A DNA stretch of 64,000 nt from Anaerostipes caccae L1-92 (GTDB lineage: Bacteria > Bacillota > Clostridia > Lachnospirales > Lachnospiraceae), in NCBI RefSeq assembly GCF_014467075.1, contig NZ_AP023027.1, forward strand, positions 3,071,001 to 3,135,000. Direction: 5' to 3'. The notes under the pieces were generated by a model that searched no databases, was not told where the DNA came from, and was given only the letters and a program-made list of their open reading frames with translations. Position numbers and translations under genes: made by a program. Below are positions 17,782 to 26,812 of the stretch, piece after piece. Position 1 is the first letter of the stretch. Each line of letters begins with the position of its first letter.

Positions 17782-19214
17782 CTACTCTGACACCAGATTT
17801 ATTGTTTCTTCTCCTCTGTTAAAAGCTGTTTCTCTCTCCTCCTTTTCATCTTTTTTTAAATGTCCGAAAAGATACCGGGTTACGGCAATCACAGCGATGA
17901 ATGAGATCATATCTGCCGCCGGCGCAGAATAAAGAGTCCCTTTTATCCCCAATAATTTTGGAAGAAATAGAACCAGCGGTACACTTAAAATAAAGTCTCT
18001 GAGCAGGGAGAGCCCCATTGAGAGAATTGGCTTCCCCAATGCCTGCAGAAAAATACTGACTGATTTTTGGATACAGCATAATACTATGGTACAAAGATAA
18101 GTTCTGAAAGCAAGAACCGCAAACTCATTGTAAAGTACACTCTCATTTCCAAATAGTTTGATGATCTCCATAGGAAAACATTCGAATATGATCATGGAAA
18201 ACACACCTACGCAGGCTTCCGCCGCCATCATCAGCTTAAATATCTTCTTCACTCTGTGGTTCAGTCCTGCTCCGTAGTTAAACCCGATCACTGGCTGGGA
18301 GCCTGCTGCGATGCCTACAGAAAAAGCAATCACAATCTGGAATACTTTCATAACAATTCCCACCACTGTCAGCGGAATATCAGACCCAAACCTGGACTGT
18401 GCTCCGTAAATCACGAGCATATTGTTCATTGCCGCCATAATGGCTACGATCGAAATCTGTGTCAGAAAGCTGCTGATCCCCAGAGAAAGCACCTTTTTAG
18501 AAATTATGGGGTTCACTCGAAAACATTCTGTTTCCATCTTTATAGATTTCATATGGCAAAGATAATAAACTGCCAGAATCGCTGACACAATCTGACCGGT
18601 AATCGTAGCCAGGGCTGCACCCATCATTCCCCAATGAAATACAAAAATCATAATCGGATCCAGGATCACATTGATAACTGCACCAATGATATCATTGCAA
18701 ACTGAGGGCTGCCGTCTGCCCTGATAATAGAGTTCATGCCATTGGAAAACATAAAAAACGGAATTCCAATCATGATATACACAAAATATTCCCTGGCATA
18801 TGCAAAGTTATTCTCTGTCGCGCCAAAAGCCTTCAGAAACTGATCCTTAAACAGAAAAAGTAAAACAGTAAAAACCACACCTGCTGCCACAAGCAGCACA
18901 ATCGCATTTCCTACGCTCTTTCTGGCTCTGTTCTGATCTTTGCACCCCTGGCAGATACTTAAGTTTGCTGCACATCCATCTCCAACCATCAGTGCCATCG
19001 CGAGTGCAATGATCGTAACCGGGAACACCACATTGGTAGCTCCATTTCCCAGATATCCGATCCCCTGCCCGATAAAGATCTGGTCTACAATATTATAAAG
19101 AGATGACACCAGCAGTGACATAATACACGGAACAGAAAATTTCAGCATGAGTTTCCCAATACTCTCCCGTTCCATAAAATGATTCTTTTCCATAAATTCC
19201 TCCAAACTTTTCAT
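17782..19214 (-). pseudogene. MATE-family multidrug/cation antiporter, split by a frameshift
   Basis: Two overlapping minus-strand frames together make a normal MATE protein. The first (18666-19214, 182 aa) begins MKSLEEFMEKNHFMERESIG and covers the first half, including FSVPCIMSLLVSSLYNIVDQ. The second (17782-18669, 295 aa) continues with MILDPIMIFVFHWGMMGAAL to the C-terminus. The break is near 18690: the first frame runs PQFAMIS then goes to stop, while the other frame reads IGAVINVILDP just there, as expected of an intact protein. This is either a real disruption or a one-base sequencing error. If intact, it would be a sodium- or proton-driven drug exporter. Confidence 0.8.
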
Positions 19215-19234
19215 TGATTCATACAGAAAAAAAT

Positions 19235-19288
19235 AGCGGGACTATAAGACTGTAACTTTCGCTGCGATTAGAGTCTTATAATCTCGCT
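19235..19288 (-). terminator. Terminator after lysE, in the MATE leader
   Basis: AGCGAGATTATAAGACT pairs with AGTCTTATAGTCCCGCT on the minus strand, ending in a seven-U tract. It lies only about 20 bp before the MATE start, so it may also act as an attenuator of that gene. Confidence 0.75.
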
Positions 19289-19423
19289 ACCATTTTCATT
19301 TCTGTCATATATTTATTTTCTAATATTTAGTATAGCAGGGTCATTCAAAGCTTCATAAGTCTTTTTTTATTTTTTGCCCATTTGCCCAAAAACAGCTGAA
19401 TGAATCTTTGTTTTTTTGTGAAT

Positions 19424-20005
19424 TTACATAAATAGTGAGACTGCACAGTAGATCAGCAGAAGAACCATCACCAGATTGACCGCACGGAAATGTTTTGAGA
19501 AAAAATTGCAAAAAGCCGACCCAAACAATGCCCATACAAAAGATCCTGACGCACCGATCAATGATAACATAATCGTAAATGCTGCTAAAGCGCCTGTCGA
19601 CTGATAGGCGGGAAGAATATAAAGTGACATGGCTGTTATAGCATAAATGTATATTTTAGGATTAGCAAACTGTAAGATCATTCCCGAGAGAAAGCTGGCT
19701 TCACTTCCTCCGTCTGAAGTCATATCATTGGAACTCTTCCACAATTTCCATGCCAGGAACAGCATATAGGCAGCCCCAAGAAACTGCATGACAAATCTAA
19801 TTTTTGGAAGAGAAGAATAAAGTGCCGTACTGAAAACCGTACAAATTGTCATAACTGCCGTAAAGCCGGCCAAGATCCCAAGATTAAAACGTACGCTGCG
19901 GCGAAATCCAAGGCGTATGGCATTGCTCATAGAGAGCAGATTATTTGCCCCCGGAGTATAAGCAGTTATAAAACAATAAATTACAAAATCATATAGATGC
20001 AGCAA
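19424..20005 (-). CDS. LysE/RhtB-family amino-acid exporter
   Basis: A 193-aa membrane protein with about six hydrophobic segments. The N-terminal TAYTPGANNLLSMSNAIRLGF is the LysE-family signature region. The family exports amino acids or their derivatives by proton exchange; the substrate is not evident. It is divergent from an XRE-cupin regulator, the usual arrangement for regulated LysE genes. Confidence 0.88.
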   Translation of the reverse strand: MLHLYDFVIYCFITAYTPGANNLLSMSNAIRLGFRRSVRFNLGILAGFTAVMTICTVFSTALYSSLPKIRFVMQFLGAAYMLFLAWKLWKSSNDMTSDGGSEASFLSGMILQFANPKIYIYAITAMSLYILPAYQSTGALAAFTIMLSLIGASGSFVWALFGSAFCNFFSKHFRAVNLVMVLLLIYCAVSLFM

Positions 20006-20045
20006 ATGAAACCTCCTTTTCTATTTACAATCCCGTTTCAAAATA

Positions 20046-20099
20046 ATATAATAATACAAAACAGTTATTATATTGCACTCGTATGATATAATAATACAA
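20046..20099. promoter_or_regulatory. Paired 14-bp direct repeats in the lysE/XRE divergent promoter
   Basis: ATATAATAATACAA occurs at 20046-20059 and again at 20086-20099, spaced 40 bp, about four helical turns, so both lie on the same DNA face. They sit between the two divergent starts and are candidate binding sites for the XRE-cupin protein. Confidence 0.5.
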
Positions 20100-20136
20100 T
20101 TTGTACAATATATTGTCAATAGAAAGGAGTCTTTCT

Positions 20137-20688
20137 TTGGATACAATGAATTTAATTGTTGCCAAAAACATTAAACGTCTCCGTGAAAAGCAGAAACTCA
20201 GCATGGAGGCACTTTCAAAATTAAGCGGTGTCAGTAAAAGTATGCTGGCCCAAATTGAGCGCGGGGACGGGAACCCAACGATATCAACCTTGTGGAAAAT
20301 ATCAAATGGCATGAAGGTACCCTTTGATGCCTTGACTGTCCGTCCAAAAACTCCATACGAAATCATTAAGACAGCAGACATAGAACCGCTGCTGGAAGAT
20401 TCGGGAAGGGTTAAAAATTATCCGCTTTTTCCGGATGACGCCGACAGGAAATTCGCCGTATACTATCTGAAGTTGGAACCATACAGCCGCTGGGAGTCCG
20501 AAGCACATCTGAAAGGAACGACAGAATTTATCACTGTATTTCACGGAGATCTTGAAATATGCGCTGATTGTCACAAATTTACCTTAACAAAAGACGAAAG
20601 TATACGATTTCCGGGAGATACTGCTCACTCTTACCGCAACACCGGAAACGATACTGTCGTCTTATATATGATCCTATTTTATCCATAG
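20137..20688 (+). CDS. XRE-family regulator with C-terminal cupin
   Basis: A 183-aa regulator. The N-terminal Cro/CI helix-turn-helix (IKRLREKQKLSMEALSKLSG, then SKSMLAQIERGDGNPTISTL) is joined to a C-terminal cupin sensory domain (LKGTTEFITVFHGDLEI, FPGDTAHSYRN). I favour the TTG start at 20137, 7 nt after AAAGGAG; ATG at 20146 would leave a 16-nt gap. Such proteins commonly control adjacent amino-acid exporters or amine catabolism, which fits the divergent lysE gene. Confidence 0.88.
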   Translation: MDTMNLIVAKNIKRLREKQKLSMEALSKLSGVSKSMLAQIERGDGNPTISTLWKISNGMKVPFDALTVRPKTPYEIIKTADIEPLLEDSGRVKNYPLFPDDADRKFAVYYLKLEPYSRWESEAHLKGTTEFITVFHGDLEICADCHKFTLTKDESIRFPGDTAHSYRNTGNDTVVLYMILFYP

Positions 20689-20699
20689 AACTCAAAGGA

Positions 20700-21170
20700 T
20701 CACTCTTCCTTATCTAAAAGTTTTTGCAGATCTTCTGCCGAGGCATCCATCTTGCTGGAAACTTCTTCCATAGTAAGTCCCGAATCCAGAAAACGGGTAA
20801 TTACCATTTTCATTGACTCTCCCACTTCGATGAGATGCCCGTCCGGATCATAAAACCTGATGACACGCTGTCCCCAGCTGTGCTCAATCACATCTCCCAA
20901 ATGCTCAGCATCCGGATAAGTTTTCAGTTTTTTCAAGAATCCATCGAAGTCCTCTTCTTCAAAGCAGATCTCGATGTTATTTGTTTTTTTCAGAACTGCC
21001 TCTTTTGGTATGTTCACCAGCCAGTCAAAGTCCTGCTGCAGTGCAAGTCCGCAAGTAAAGGATATATTGATGCCATAATCCTGGTAAAGCTCCAATCCGA
21101 ATAAATTCTCATAAAACTTTCTGGATTTCTTAATGTCCGATACGGATAAGACGGTACATATATATCTCAT
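20700..21170 (-). CDS. VOC-superfamily (glyoxalase/bleomycin-resistance fold) protein
   Basis: A 156-aa vicinal oxygen chelate protein: TVLSVSDIKKSRKFYENLFG near the N-terminus and VIRFYDPDGHLIEVGESM at the end of the second repeat, with the usual metal Glu. The C-terminal 30 residues (TRFLDSGLTMEEVSSKMD...) add a short helical tail found in some Firmicute members. Its start overlaps the end of the FAD-dehydrogenase gene by 4 bp, so they are cotranscribed. Substrate unknown. Confidence 0.85.
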   Translation of the reverse strand: MRYICTVLSVSDIKKSRKFYENLFGLELYQDYGINISFTCGLALQQDFDWLVNIPKEAVLKKTNNIEICFEEEDFDGFLKKLKTYPDAEHLGDVIEHSWGQRVIRFYDPDGHLIEVGESMKMVITRFLDSGLTMEEVSSKMDASAEDLQKLLDKEE

Positions 21171-22576
21171 ATAGATACTCCTTTCGCAGTTAAAATACTC
21201 CTGGCTGCGCTCAGCCCGTTAGCCGATGCCTGCTGAAGGCCCCTTGTGACTGAGGCTCCGTCACCGATTGCCCGAAGGCCTTTGATGTTGGTTTCAAACG
21301 CCTGGTCTGTGACGACTTTATTGGAATAAAATTTCACTTCCACTCCATAGAGCAGCGTTTCATCACTGGCCATCCCCGGCGTCACCTGATCCAGTGCATA
21401 GATCATCTCTTCAATCGCTTTCATAATTCTGTAAGGAAATACCAATGACAGATCCCCCGGCACCGCATCCCTTAACGTCGGCGTGATGTTGTTTCTGAGA
21501 AGGCGTTCCTCTGTCGTTCTGCGTCCCCGGACAAAATCTCCGAACCTCTGGACAAGGATCTTTCCGTCGCAGAGCATATTGCTGAGCTGCGCGATATGTT
21601 TTCCATACTGGATGGGCTCTTTAAACGGCTTCGTAAAATTTTTCGATACAAGAATTGCAAAATTAGTATTCTTTGTCTTATATTTTTCTGCCTTATATGC
21701 ATGGCCGTTTACTACTGCAAGTCCGTCCTCATAATATTCTGTGGCCACTTCTCCTGAAGGGTTGGTACAGAACACGCGGACTTTATCGTCAAAGGTCGGC
21801 GTATAATATACCAGCTTTGCCTCGTACAGGCTCTTGTTCAGTTCTTCCATGATTTCATCCCGAACCTCCACTCTGACGCCTACGTCTACGGTTCCCACCT
21901 CAGTCGCAATCTCGTGTTCCCGGCACAGGTTGCTGAGCCATTCAGATCCTTCCCTGCCCACGGCGGCAACAACTTCCTCTGCATAGAATGTCTCTCCTTT
22001 ATCGGTGACCACACCCCTCACCCGTCCTTTTGCAGTCAGAATATTATCAACCATGGTGTTAAATTCCATCCTGACCCCCACGCCAAGCAGGTGCTCCTGA
22101 AGCCTTTGGTATATCTTATATCCCTCTTCCGTGCCAAGATGCCGAATCGGACACTCGATTAATTTCAGATTGGCTTTAATTGCCTTTTTTCTGATCCTTG
22201 CAATTTCTTTTTCTTCATTCAATCCATACACTTTTGTGTCCGCTCCAAATTTCAAATAGATCTGGTCCGATTCTTTCAGAAGCTGCTCTGTTTCTTCGTA
22301 TCCAAGGATCTGCGGCAGATTTCCGCCCACATCCGGAGAGAGGGAAAGCTTTCCGTCAGAAAAAGCTCCTGCACCTGCAAATCCGGTCGTAATGGAACAT
22401 GGCTTACAGCCCACACACACTTTTGTTTTCCTTTTGGGACAGGACCGGTCTTCAATCCTTCTTCCCTTCTCTATCATTAAGATCTTTAAATCCGCTTTCT
22501 TTTGTGAGAGTTCATACGCACAGAAAATCCCCGAAGGCCCTGCTCCTATAATAATGACGTCAAATTTATTTTCCAC
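21167..22576 (-). CDS. FAD-dependent dehydrogenase (COG2509-like)
   Basis: A 469-aa flavoprotein. A Rossmann FAD motif DVIIIGAGPSGIFCAYEL opens the protein, a cysteine-containing CPKRKTKVCVGCKPC segment follows, and a second FAD-contact segment GLRAIGDGASVTRGLQQASA closes it. The family is widespread in anaerobes and not biochemically well defined. The GTG at 22576 lies 10 nt after AGGAAAGGG; an upstream GTG at 22585 is too close to that site. It is the first gene of a pair with the VOC protein. Confidence 0.85.
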   Translation of the reverse strand: MENKFDVIIIGAGPSGIFCAYELSQKKADLKILMIEKGRRIEDRSCPKRKTKVCVGCKPCSITTGFAGAGAFSDGKLSLSPDVGGNLPQILGYEETEQLLKESDQIYLKFGADTKVYGLNEEKEIARIRKKAIKANLKLIECPIRHLGTEEGYKIYQRLQEHLLGVGVRMEFNTMVDNILTAKGRVRGVVTDKGETFYAEEVVAAVGREGSEWLSNLCREHEIATEVGTVDVGVRVEVRDEIMEELNKSLYEAKLVYYTPTFDDKVRVFCTNPSGEVATEYYEDGLAVVNGHAYKAEKYKTKNTNFAILVSKNFTKPFKEPIQYGKHIAQLSNMLCDGKILVQRFGDFVRGRRTTEERLLRNNITPTLRDAVPGDLSLVFPYRIMKAIEEMIYALDQVTPGMASDETLLYGVEVKFYSNKVVTDQAFETNIKGLRAIGDGASVTRGLQQASANGLSAARSILTAKGVSI

Positions 22577-22665
22577 AATATACACACCCTTTCCTGTATT
22601 TTTCCACTGTTGTTAAACATAAAATACAGACTTATTGTAACATAGGATCAGGATAAATAACAAAG

Positions 22666-22703
22666 AAAGCTGTCTCCCCAATGAAAAGGAACACAGCTTT
22701 TTT
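22666..22703 (-). terminator. Terminator after the second mtlD-like gene
   Basis: AAAGCTGT pairs with ACAGCTTT around a 19-nt loop, with A/U runs on both sides, so it may also serve the other strand. Confidence 0.65.
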
Positions 22704-22719
22704 GCCAAAATTATTCTTC

Positions 22720-23874
22720 TTATTTTATCAGTCCTCTGTCTTTCAGAGCTTCATATTCTTCCACTACTTTTCTCAGAATAGGGCTGTCTTTTTCAAGTTT
22801 CGTATATTTATGCACAGTCTCTTCGATCCCCAATTCTTTGATTTCCTCCTGAAGCTTTACCGCATTTTCATCCTCTGGCTCCGTATATCCAAAGCCGGCT
22901 GCCATACCTTTTGCAATCGCTTCATAAGGGAGACCATGTTTAAGGCACCTCTGTGCAGCTCCGGTAAGCCTGTCTCCTCTGGAAAGTTTTCTTATCGGAT
23001 CAAATGCTACTCTGTAGATGGAATCCGGAATCTCTCCCATCGGCGTCGGAAGATTTTCCAAATGATCCAGCTCCTCTTTTGTAATATCGTATTCTTCCAT
23101 GATCATATCGAGAATCTCTTTATGCGCCTGATAAATAATGCCGGCAATCTCCTCATCTTTTTCGGCATCCGGTATCGTTTTATAACCTTTCAGATAACCC
23201 CAGAAAGCAGTTGACGCATGAGGTCCATTGATTGCAAACACTTTTAAATCCTTCAGAGTTTCTATCTGGTCATTCAGTTCCAGCCATTCAACATCGCTGA
23301 AATCATTATATACAGGAGTCTGAATCAGAAGCGAAGCAACCGCCATCGTCACTATCTCAGTGGCATAGTGAGTCTGTGCATCTGTTCCTCTCCGGATAAT
23401 AGAATCTCTGACTGCTACATTCGTATCAAACCACGCTTTCACATCATCCGGGAGTTTTTCCTTAAAACTTTCTATAATTTCCGGGATCAGATAATTTTTG
23501 TTTGTCACACAGATAGCGGTCAGCTTTTTCTCAGGCTGCTTTTTATAAAACTCAGTGAAACACTTAGATAAATAATGTCCTGCTTCCCTAAAATCTTTTG
23601 GATAAAGCGGCAGCATAATAACATCCGTATTCAAAAACGCATCCATGCAGGAATAATTTTCATCACAGACATAAGCCTCATACCCTGAGACAGTCCGGTT
23701 CTCAATAGAATCTACCCTGTGGACTTCCACGTGATAACTCCCTGTCCTCTTTAGTTCCTCGACCACCCTCGGATCCTTGTCTAAAAAAGCGATTTTCCAT
23801 CCGGCATTATCGAATGTTTCTCCAAAAAATCCTTTTCCAAGGCGTCCTGCTCCTACAATCATAACCTGTTTCAT
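22720..23874 (-). CDS. Mannitol-dehydrogenase-family oxidoreductase, divergent MtlD paralogue
   Basis: A 384-aa polyol-phosphate dehydrogenase-like enzyme. The N-terminal NAD site is MIVGAGRLGKGFFGETFDNA (equivalent to GAGKIGRGF in MtlD) and the C-terminal domain holds VFAINGPHASTAFWGYLKGY, which parallels NCGHAWSGYIGKLMGY of MtlD; the Asn and His are kept. It shares the family layout with the mtlD gene 1.3 kb upstream but is clearly divergent. It lies just past a terminator following hxlB and may be read through from the alditol operon. Probably acts on a different alditol phosphate; no substrate can be assigned. Confidence 0.78.
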   Translation of the reverse strand: MKQVMIVGAGRLGKGFFGETFDNAGWKIAFLDKDPRVVEELKRTGSYHVEVHRVDSIENRTVSGYEAYVCDENYSCMDAFLNTDVIMLPLYPKDFREAGHYLSKCFTEFYKKQPEKKLTAICVTNKNYLIPEIIESFKEKLPDDVKAWFDTNVAVRDSIIRRGTDAQTHYATEIVTMAVASLLIQTPVYNDFSDVEWLELNDQIETLKDLKVFAINGPHASTAFWGYLKGYKTIPDAEKDEEIAGIIYQAHKEILDMIMEEYDITKEELDHLENLPTPMGEIPDSIYRVAFDPIRKLSRGDRLTGAAQRCLKHGLPYEAIAKGMAAGFGYTEPEDENAVKLQEEIKELGIEETVHKYTKLEKDSPILRKVVEEYEALKDRGLIK

Positions 23875-23922
23875 AGTCTGAAATTCCTCCCTACTGTCAT
23901 GTCTTCTGGTATTGTGTTATAT

Positions 23923-23950
23923 AAAAGGGGCTCCGGAAAGAGCCCCTTTT
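23923..23950 (-). terminator. Terminator of the hxlB-end alditol operon
   Basis: AAAAGGGGCTC pairs with GAGCCCCTTTT around a CCGGAAA-type loop, followed by TATAT on the minus strand; stem is GC-rich and compact. Located between hxlB and the second mtlD-like gene. Confidence 0.8.
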
Positions 23951-23965
23951 ATATCATATTTGTTA

Positions 23966-24526
23966 TTACTCCATATTTGCATGTCTTGCAAACAGATCGT
24001 CATCTGACTGACTTGTAATCCTCATCAGATCCATAACCATACAGTCATATGTAATCCAGCTTAACTGCTCGAATCCGGAACCGGCAGCCTGAACAGTTCC
24101 CGCACCCTCATGATTGTCACACTTCTTCGTAACTCCCGGAAGAGTGATTACCGCATCTGCCATAGATCCGATCGTGTTCTCAGGGAACATTGTAATGGTC
24201 GCTACCTTTGCTCCCTGGCTCTTTGCCTTTTTGGCATTAGACACAAGGCTCGCGGTATTTCCGGAACCGGAACCGACGATCAGCAGATCTCCTGCCTGAA
24301 TCGACGGTGTGGTCGGCTCGCCAACAAAGTATACGGTATACCCAAGATGCATCAGACGATTAGAAAATCCTCTGGCAGCAAATCCGGAACGTCCCGCACC
24401 GCTTATAAAGATTCTTTTTGCCTCTGTGATCAGTTTTTCCACTGCCTCGATCTGTTCATTATCTACTTCTTTTGCGTTGTCGGTTAATTCTCCGAGAATC
24501 GCCATCATATTTTTACATTCTGTCAT
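23966..24526 (-). CDS. hxlB: 6-phospho-3-hexuloisomerase (PHI)
   Basis: SIS-domain sugar isomerase of 186 aa converting D-arabino-3-hexulose 6-phosphate to fructose 6-phosphate. The SIS core is visible: RIFISGAGRSGFAARGFSNR, VGEPTTPSIQAGDLLIVGSGSG and TITMFPENTIGS. The ending FEQLSWITYDCMVMDLM is typical of PHI. The ATG at 24526 follows GGAGGGAAAG; an in-frame ATG 7 codons earlier has no such site. It lies 29 bp after hxlA and is the last gene of an alditol PTS operon, not a methylotrophy locus. Confidence 0.9.
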   Translation of the reverse strand: MTECKNMMAILGELTDNAKEVDNEQIEAVEKLITEAKRIFISGAGRSGFAARGFSNRLMHLGYTVYFVGEPTTPSIQAGDLLIVGSGSGNTASLVSNAKKAKSQGAKVATITMFPENTIGSMADAVITLPGVTKKCDNHEGAGTVQAAGSGFEQLSWITYDCMVMDLMRITSQSDDDLFARHANME

Positions 24527-24555
24527 AATCTTTCCCTCCAGTCTCAATTTGTGGT

Positions 24556-25182
24556 TTAAAGCATCGCGTCTTTGATCGCTTTTGCTTCCGCAACCGGATC
24601 TTCTGCATGTCCGATCGCAGATCCTACAATAATAATCTCCGGTTTTAAGGCAACATATTTATCGATGGTCTTACTGTTAATACCTCCGGCCACAGCGATC
24701 TGAGCCTTCTTTGCATGTTCTGTCATAACCTGAAGATCCTGGATCGGCTCTCTGCCTGCTGCCTGCTGGTCAGCCCCTGTATGAACTGCCAGGATGTCAA
24801 CTCCGATTTCTTCCATCTTTGCAATTCTAGTCGGAAGATCTTCCACACAGATCATATCCACAACGAGTTTTCTGTCATAGTCTCTTGCCGCTTTTAAAGC
24901 GCCTTCAATGGTCAGGTTATCAGAAACACCCAGGATTGTAGCATAAGCAGCACCTGCCTCATAGGCATAGCTTGCTTCCAGATATCCGCCGTCCATGATC
25001 TTTAAATCGGCCAGGATCTCTTTGTCCGGGAAGAAACGGTGGAATTCACGCACACCCCTCATTCCTTCGTCCATAACGAAAGGAGTTCCCACTTCGATAA
25101 TATCGACATGCTCCGCAACCTTGTCAGCGAAACGCAGTGCATCTACAAGGTTCATTTCATCTAAAGCTAACTGTAATTTCAT
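24556..25182 (-). CDS. hxlA: 3-hexulose-6-phosphate synthase (HPS)
   Basis: A 208-aa (beta/alpha)8 orotidine-decarboxylase-fold enzyme that reversibly joins formaldehyde to ribulose 5-phosphate. Conserved features: LQLALDEMNLVDALRFADKV, EVGTPFVMDEGMRGVREFH, LADLKIMDGGYLEA with the metal Asp-Lys-x-x-Asp, and VAGGINSKTID with GSAIGHAEDP for the phosphate. The close relatives KGPDC (UlaD) share the fold; the adjacent PHI supports HPS. It sits 1 bp from the mtlD stop, inside the operon, so it acts in alditol metabolism here, perhaps in the Ru5P-forming direction. Confidence 0.87.
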   Translation of the reverse strand: MKLQLALDEMNLVDALRFADKVAEHVDIIEVGTPFVMDEGMRGVREFHRFFPDKEILADLKIMDGGYLEASYAYEAGAAYATILGVSDNLTIEGALKAARDYDRKLVVDMICVEDLPTRIAKMEEIGVDILAVHTGADQQAAGREPIQDLQVMTEHAKKAQIAVAGGINSKTIDKYVALKPEIIIVGSAIGHAEDPVAEAKAIKDAML

Positions 25183-25183
25183 A

Positions 25184-26338
25184 TTATTTTCCTTCCTTTA
25201 ATTCGTTGTAATCTTTGACGATCTCATCAAACATCCTGGTTCCCGCTTCAATACCTGTAAAATGAGTCACTGCATCTTCAATGCCGTTGTCAGCCACATA
25301 CTGCATCATCTCAACAGACTGCTCATCCTCTTTGACGTCGAACAGGAATGTCGCTGCAATACCTCTCAGGAGAAGTGTATTTTTGAGTCCCCTCTCCTCA
25401 CATTGTACAGCCGGTCCTACCAGACGGTCATTCGGTGCAAGCTTTCTGATCGGCGCCCTGGAGATACGTGTGATCGTGTCTTTGATACCAGGAGTACAAA
25501 AACGGTTTAATGCAAACGTAATGTAGTCTTCCATTTCCTTCTCGGTAAATCCGTGTTTTGCAACCATCAGAGCCGCAACTTCTCTCATGACTTCTCTTGT
25601 CATTTCAATGTTTTCCGGCACCGCGAAGTAATCCTGGATGATCTCATATCCCATCAATTTTCCGATATAACCGGACCATGCGTGTCCGCAGTTGATTGTA
25701 TAAAGTTTTCTCTCCAGGAACTTCTGAAGATTATCGGTATATTCTGCTCCGGCAATCGGAAGTTTCTCTGGGTCTACCAGCTTATTCACTTCCACTGCCA
25801 GCTCGTGATCTTTTCCGATGTCAATTCCGTCTCTGCCGTCTTTGTCGGTACCGAATACCATACGGTCTACTGCCGTATTCGGGAATGCCGCTGCTTTTAG
25901 GAAGTCATCCTCAGAAGCAATTTCAGTTTTGACAAGTTCCTTTAAGAGCAGATCTCCGTTGAACAATGCGTTCTCACAAGGAATTACATTGACTCTTTCT
26001 TTGCCTGCTTCCAATCTGGCTTTCAGCCCTTTTGCGAGAGTACCTGCAATTTTAGGGAAATTGTCTGCCAGCACTGCCGTAGTGACTACGTCTGCTTCCA
26101 CGATTGCCTCCACGACTTTGTCTTCTTCTGTGATCGGAGAGAGAGCGGAAACCTTGTCGATTTCTTTTCTCCTGTAATCCTCCTCGATCACGTATAAGTA
26201 GTAGTTATGGTATTTGTTCAGTTCCTCGTTGACTTTCTCATTTACGTCCACGAATACGATTTCATATCCTGTATCATGCAGCAAGTCTGCGATGAACCCG
26301 CGGCCGATCTTGCCAGCCCCAAAGTGTACTGCTTTCAT
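25184..26338 (-). CDS. mtlD: Mannitol-1-phosphate 5-dehydrogenase family
   Basis: NAD-linked oxidation of an alditol phosphate to a ketose phosphate (mannitol 1-phosphate to F6P in the reference enzyme). 384 aa, the usual MtlD size. The N-terminus MKAVHFGAGKIGRGFIADLL is the NAD site and YTINCGHAWSGYIGKLMGYE carries the family Asn/His. ATG at 26338 follows GGAGGGAATAAA; the longer frame upstream is not supported. Embedded between mtlF and hxlA in the operon. Because the cognate PTS channel has an altered signature, the real substrate may not be mannitol 1-phosphate. Confidence 0.88.
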   Translation of the reverse strand: MKAVHFGAGKIGRGFIADLLHDTGYEIVFVDVNEKVNEELNKYHNYYLYVIEEDYRRKEIDKVSALSPITEEDKVVEAIVEADVVTTAVLADNFPKIAGTLAKGLKARLEAGKERVNVIPCENALFNGDLLLKELVKTEIASEDDFLKAAAFPNTAVDRMVFGTDKDGRDGIDIGKDHELAVEVNKLVDPEKLPIAGAEYTDNLQKFLERKLYTINCGHAWSGYIGKLMGYEIIQDYFAVPENIEMTREVMREVAALMVAKHGFTEKEMEDYITFALNRFCTPGIKDTITRISRAPIRKLAPNDRLVGPAVQCEERGLKNTLLLRGIAATFLFDVKEDEQSVEMMQYVADNGIEDAVTHFTGIEAGTRMFDEIVKDYNELKEGK

Positions 26339-26357
26339 TTTATTCCCTCCGTCTGTT

Positions 26358-26801
26358 TTAGCGGACCACATCTTTAAATACATTCAGTATTTCTTCTTTG
26401 GTCTTTGCATTTCTAAGTTTTTCTACGTTGTCAAGATCTGAGCATGCCACTGCGATATCTCCTAAAATCTCAATATGCTCATTGTTCTTACCTGCAATTC
26501 CAATGATGACATTTGCAGTTTTTCCTTCATAGTCTACGCCCTCAGGAACCTGGATAAAGGAAATTCCTGAAGCCATAATCCTTTCTTCGGATTTTACGAT
26601 GCCGTGCGGAATCGCAATGTGATTGCCGATGTAGGTAGAGACCACTTCTTCCCTCTTCAGCATATCATCTATATATTCTTCTTTTACGTAACCATTGTCT
26701 GCAAGGATCTGTCCCGCAGCCCGGATAGCCTCTTCCTTCGTAGCAAAGGATGCGTTCAATCTGATGTTGTCTTCGTTAAAAATACTCTTCTTATCTGCCA
26801 T
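26358..26801 (-). CDS. mtlF: PTS EIIA component, mannitol/fructose type
   Basis: A 147-aa phosphocarrier that takes phosphate from HPr and gives it to the EIIB domain of the MtlA-like transporter. The active-site His is in STYIGNHIAIPHGIVKSEE. ATG at 26801 follows GGAGGTTTCATT. It lies 11 bp after mtlR and 19 bp before mtlD in the operon. Confidence 0.92.
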   Translation of the reverse strand: MADKKSIFNEDNIRLNASFATKEEAIRAAGQILADNGYVKEEYIDDMLKREEVVSTYIGNHIAIPHGIVKSEERIMASGISFIQVPEGVDYEGKTANVIIGIAGKNNEHIEILGDIAVACSDLDNVEKLRNAKTKEEILNVFKDVVR

Positions 26802-26812
26802 AATGAAACCTC

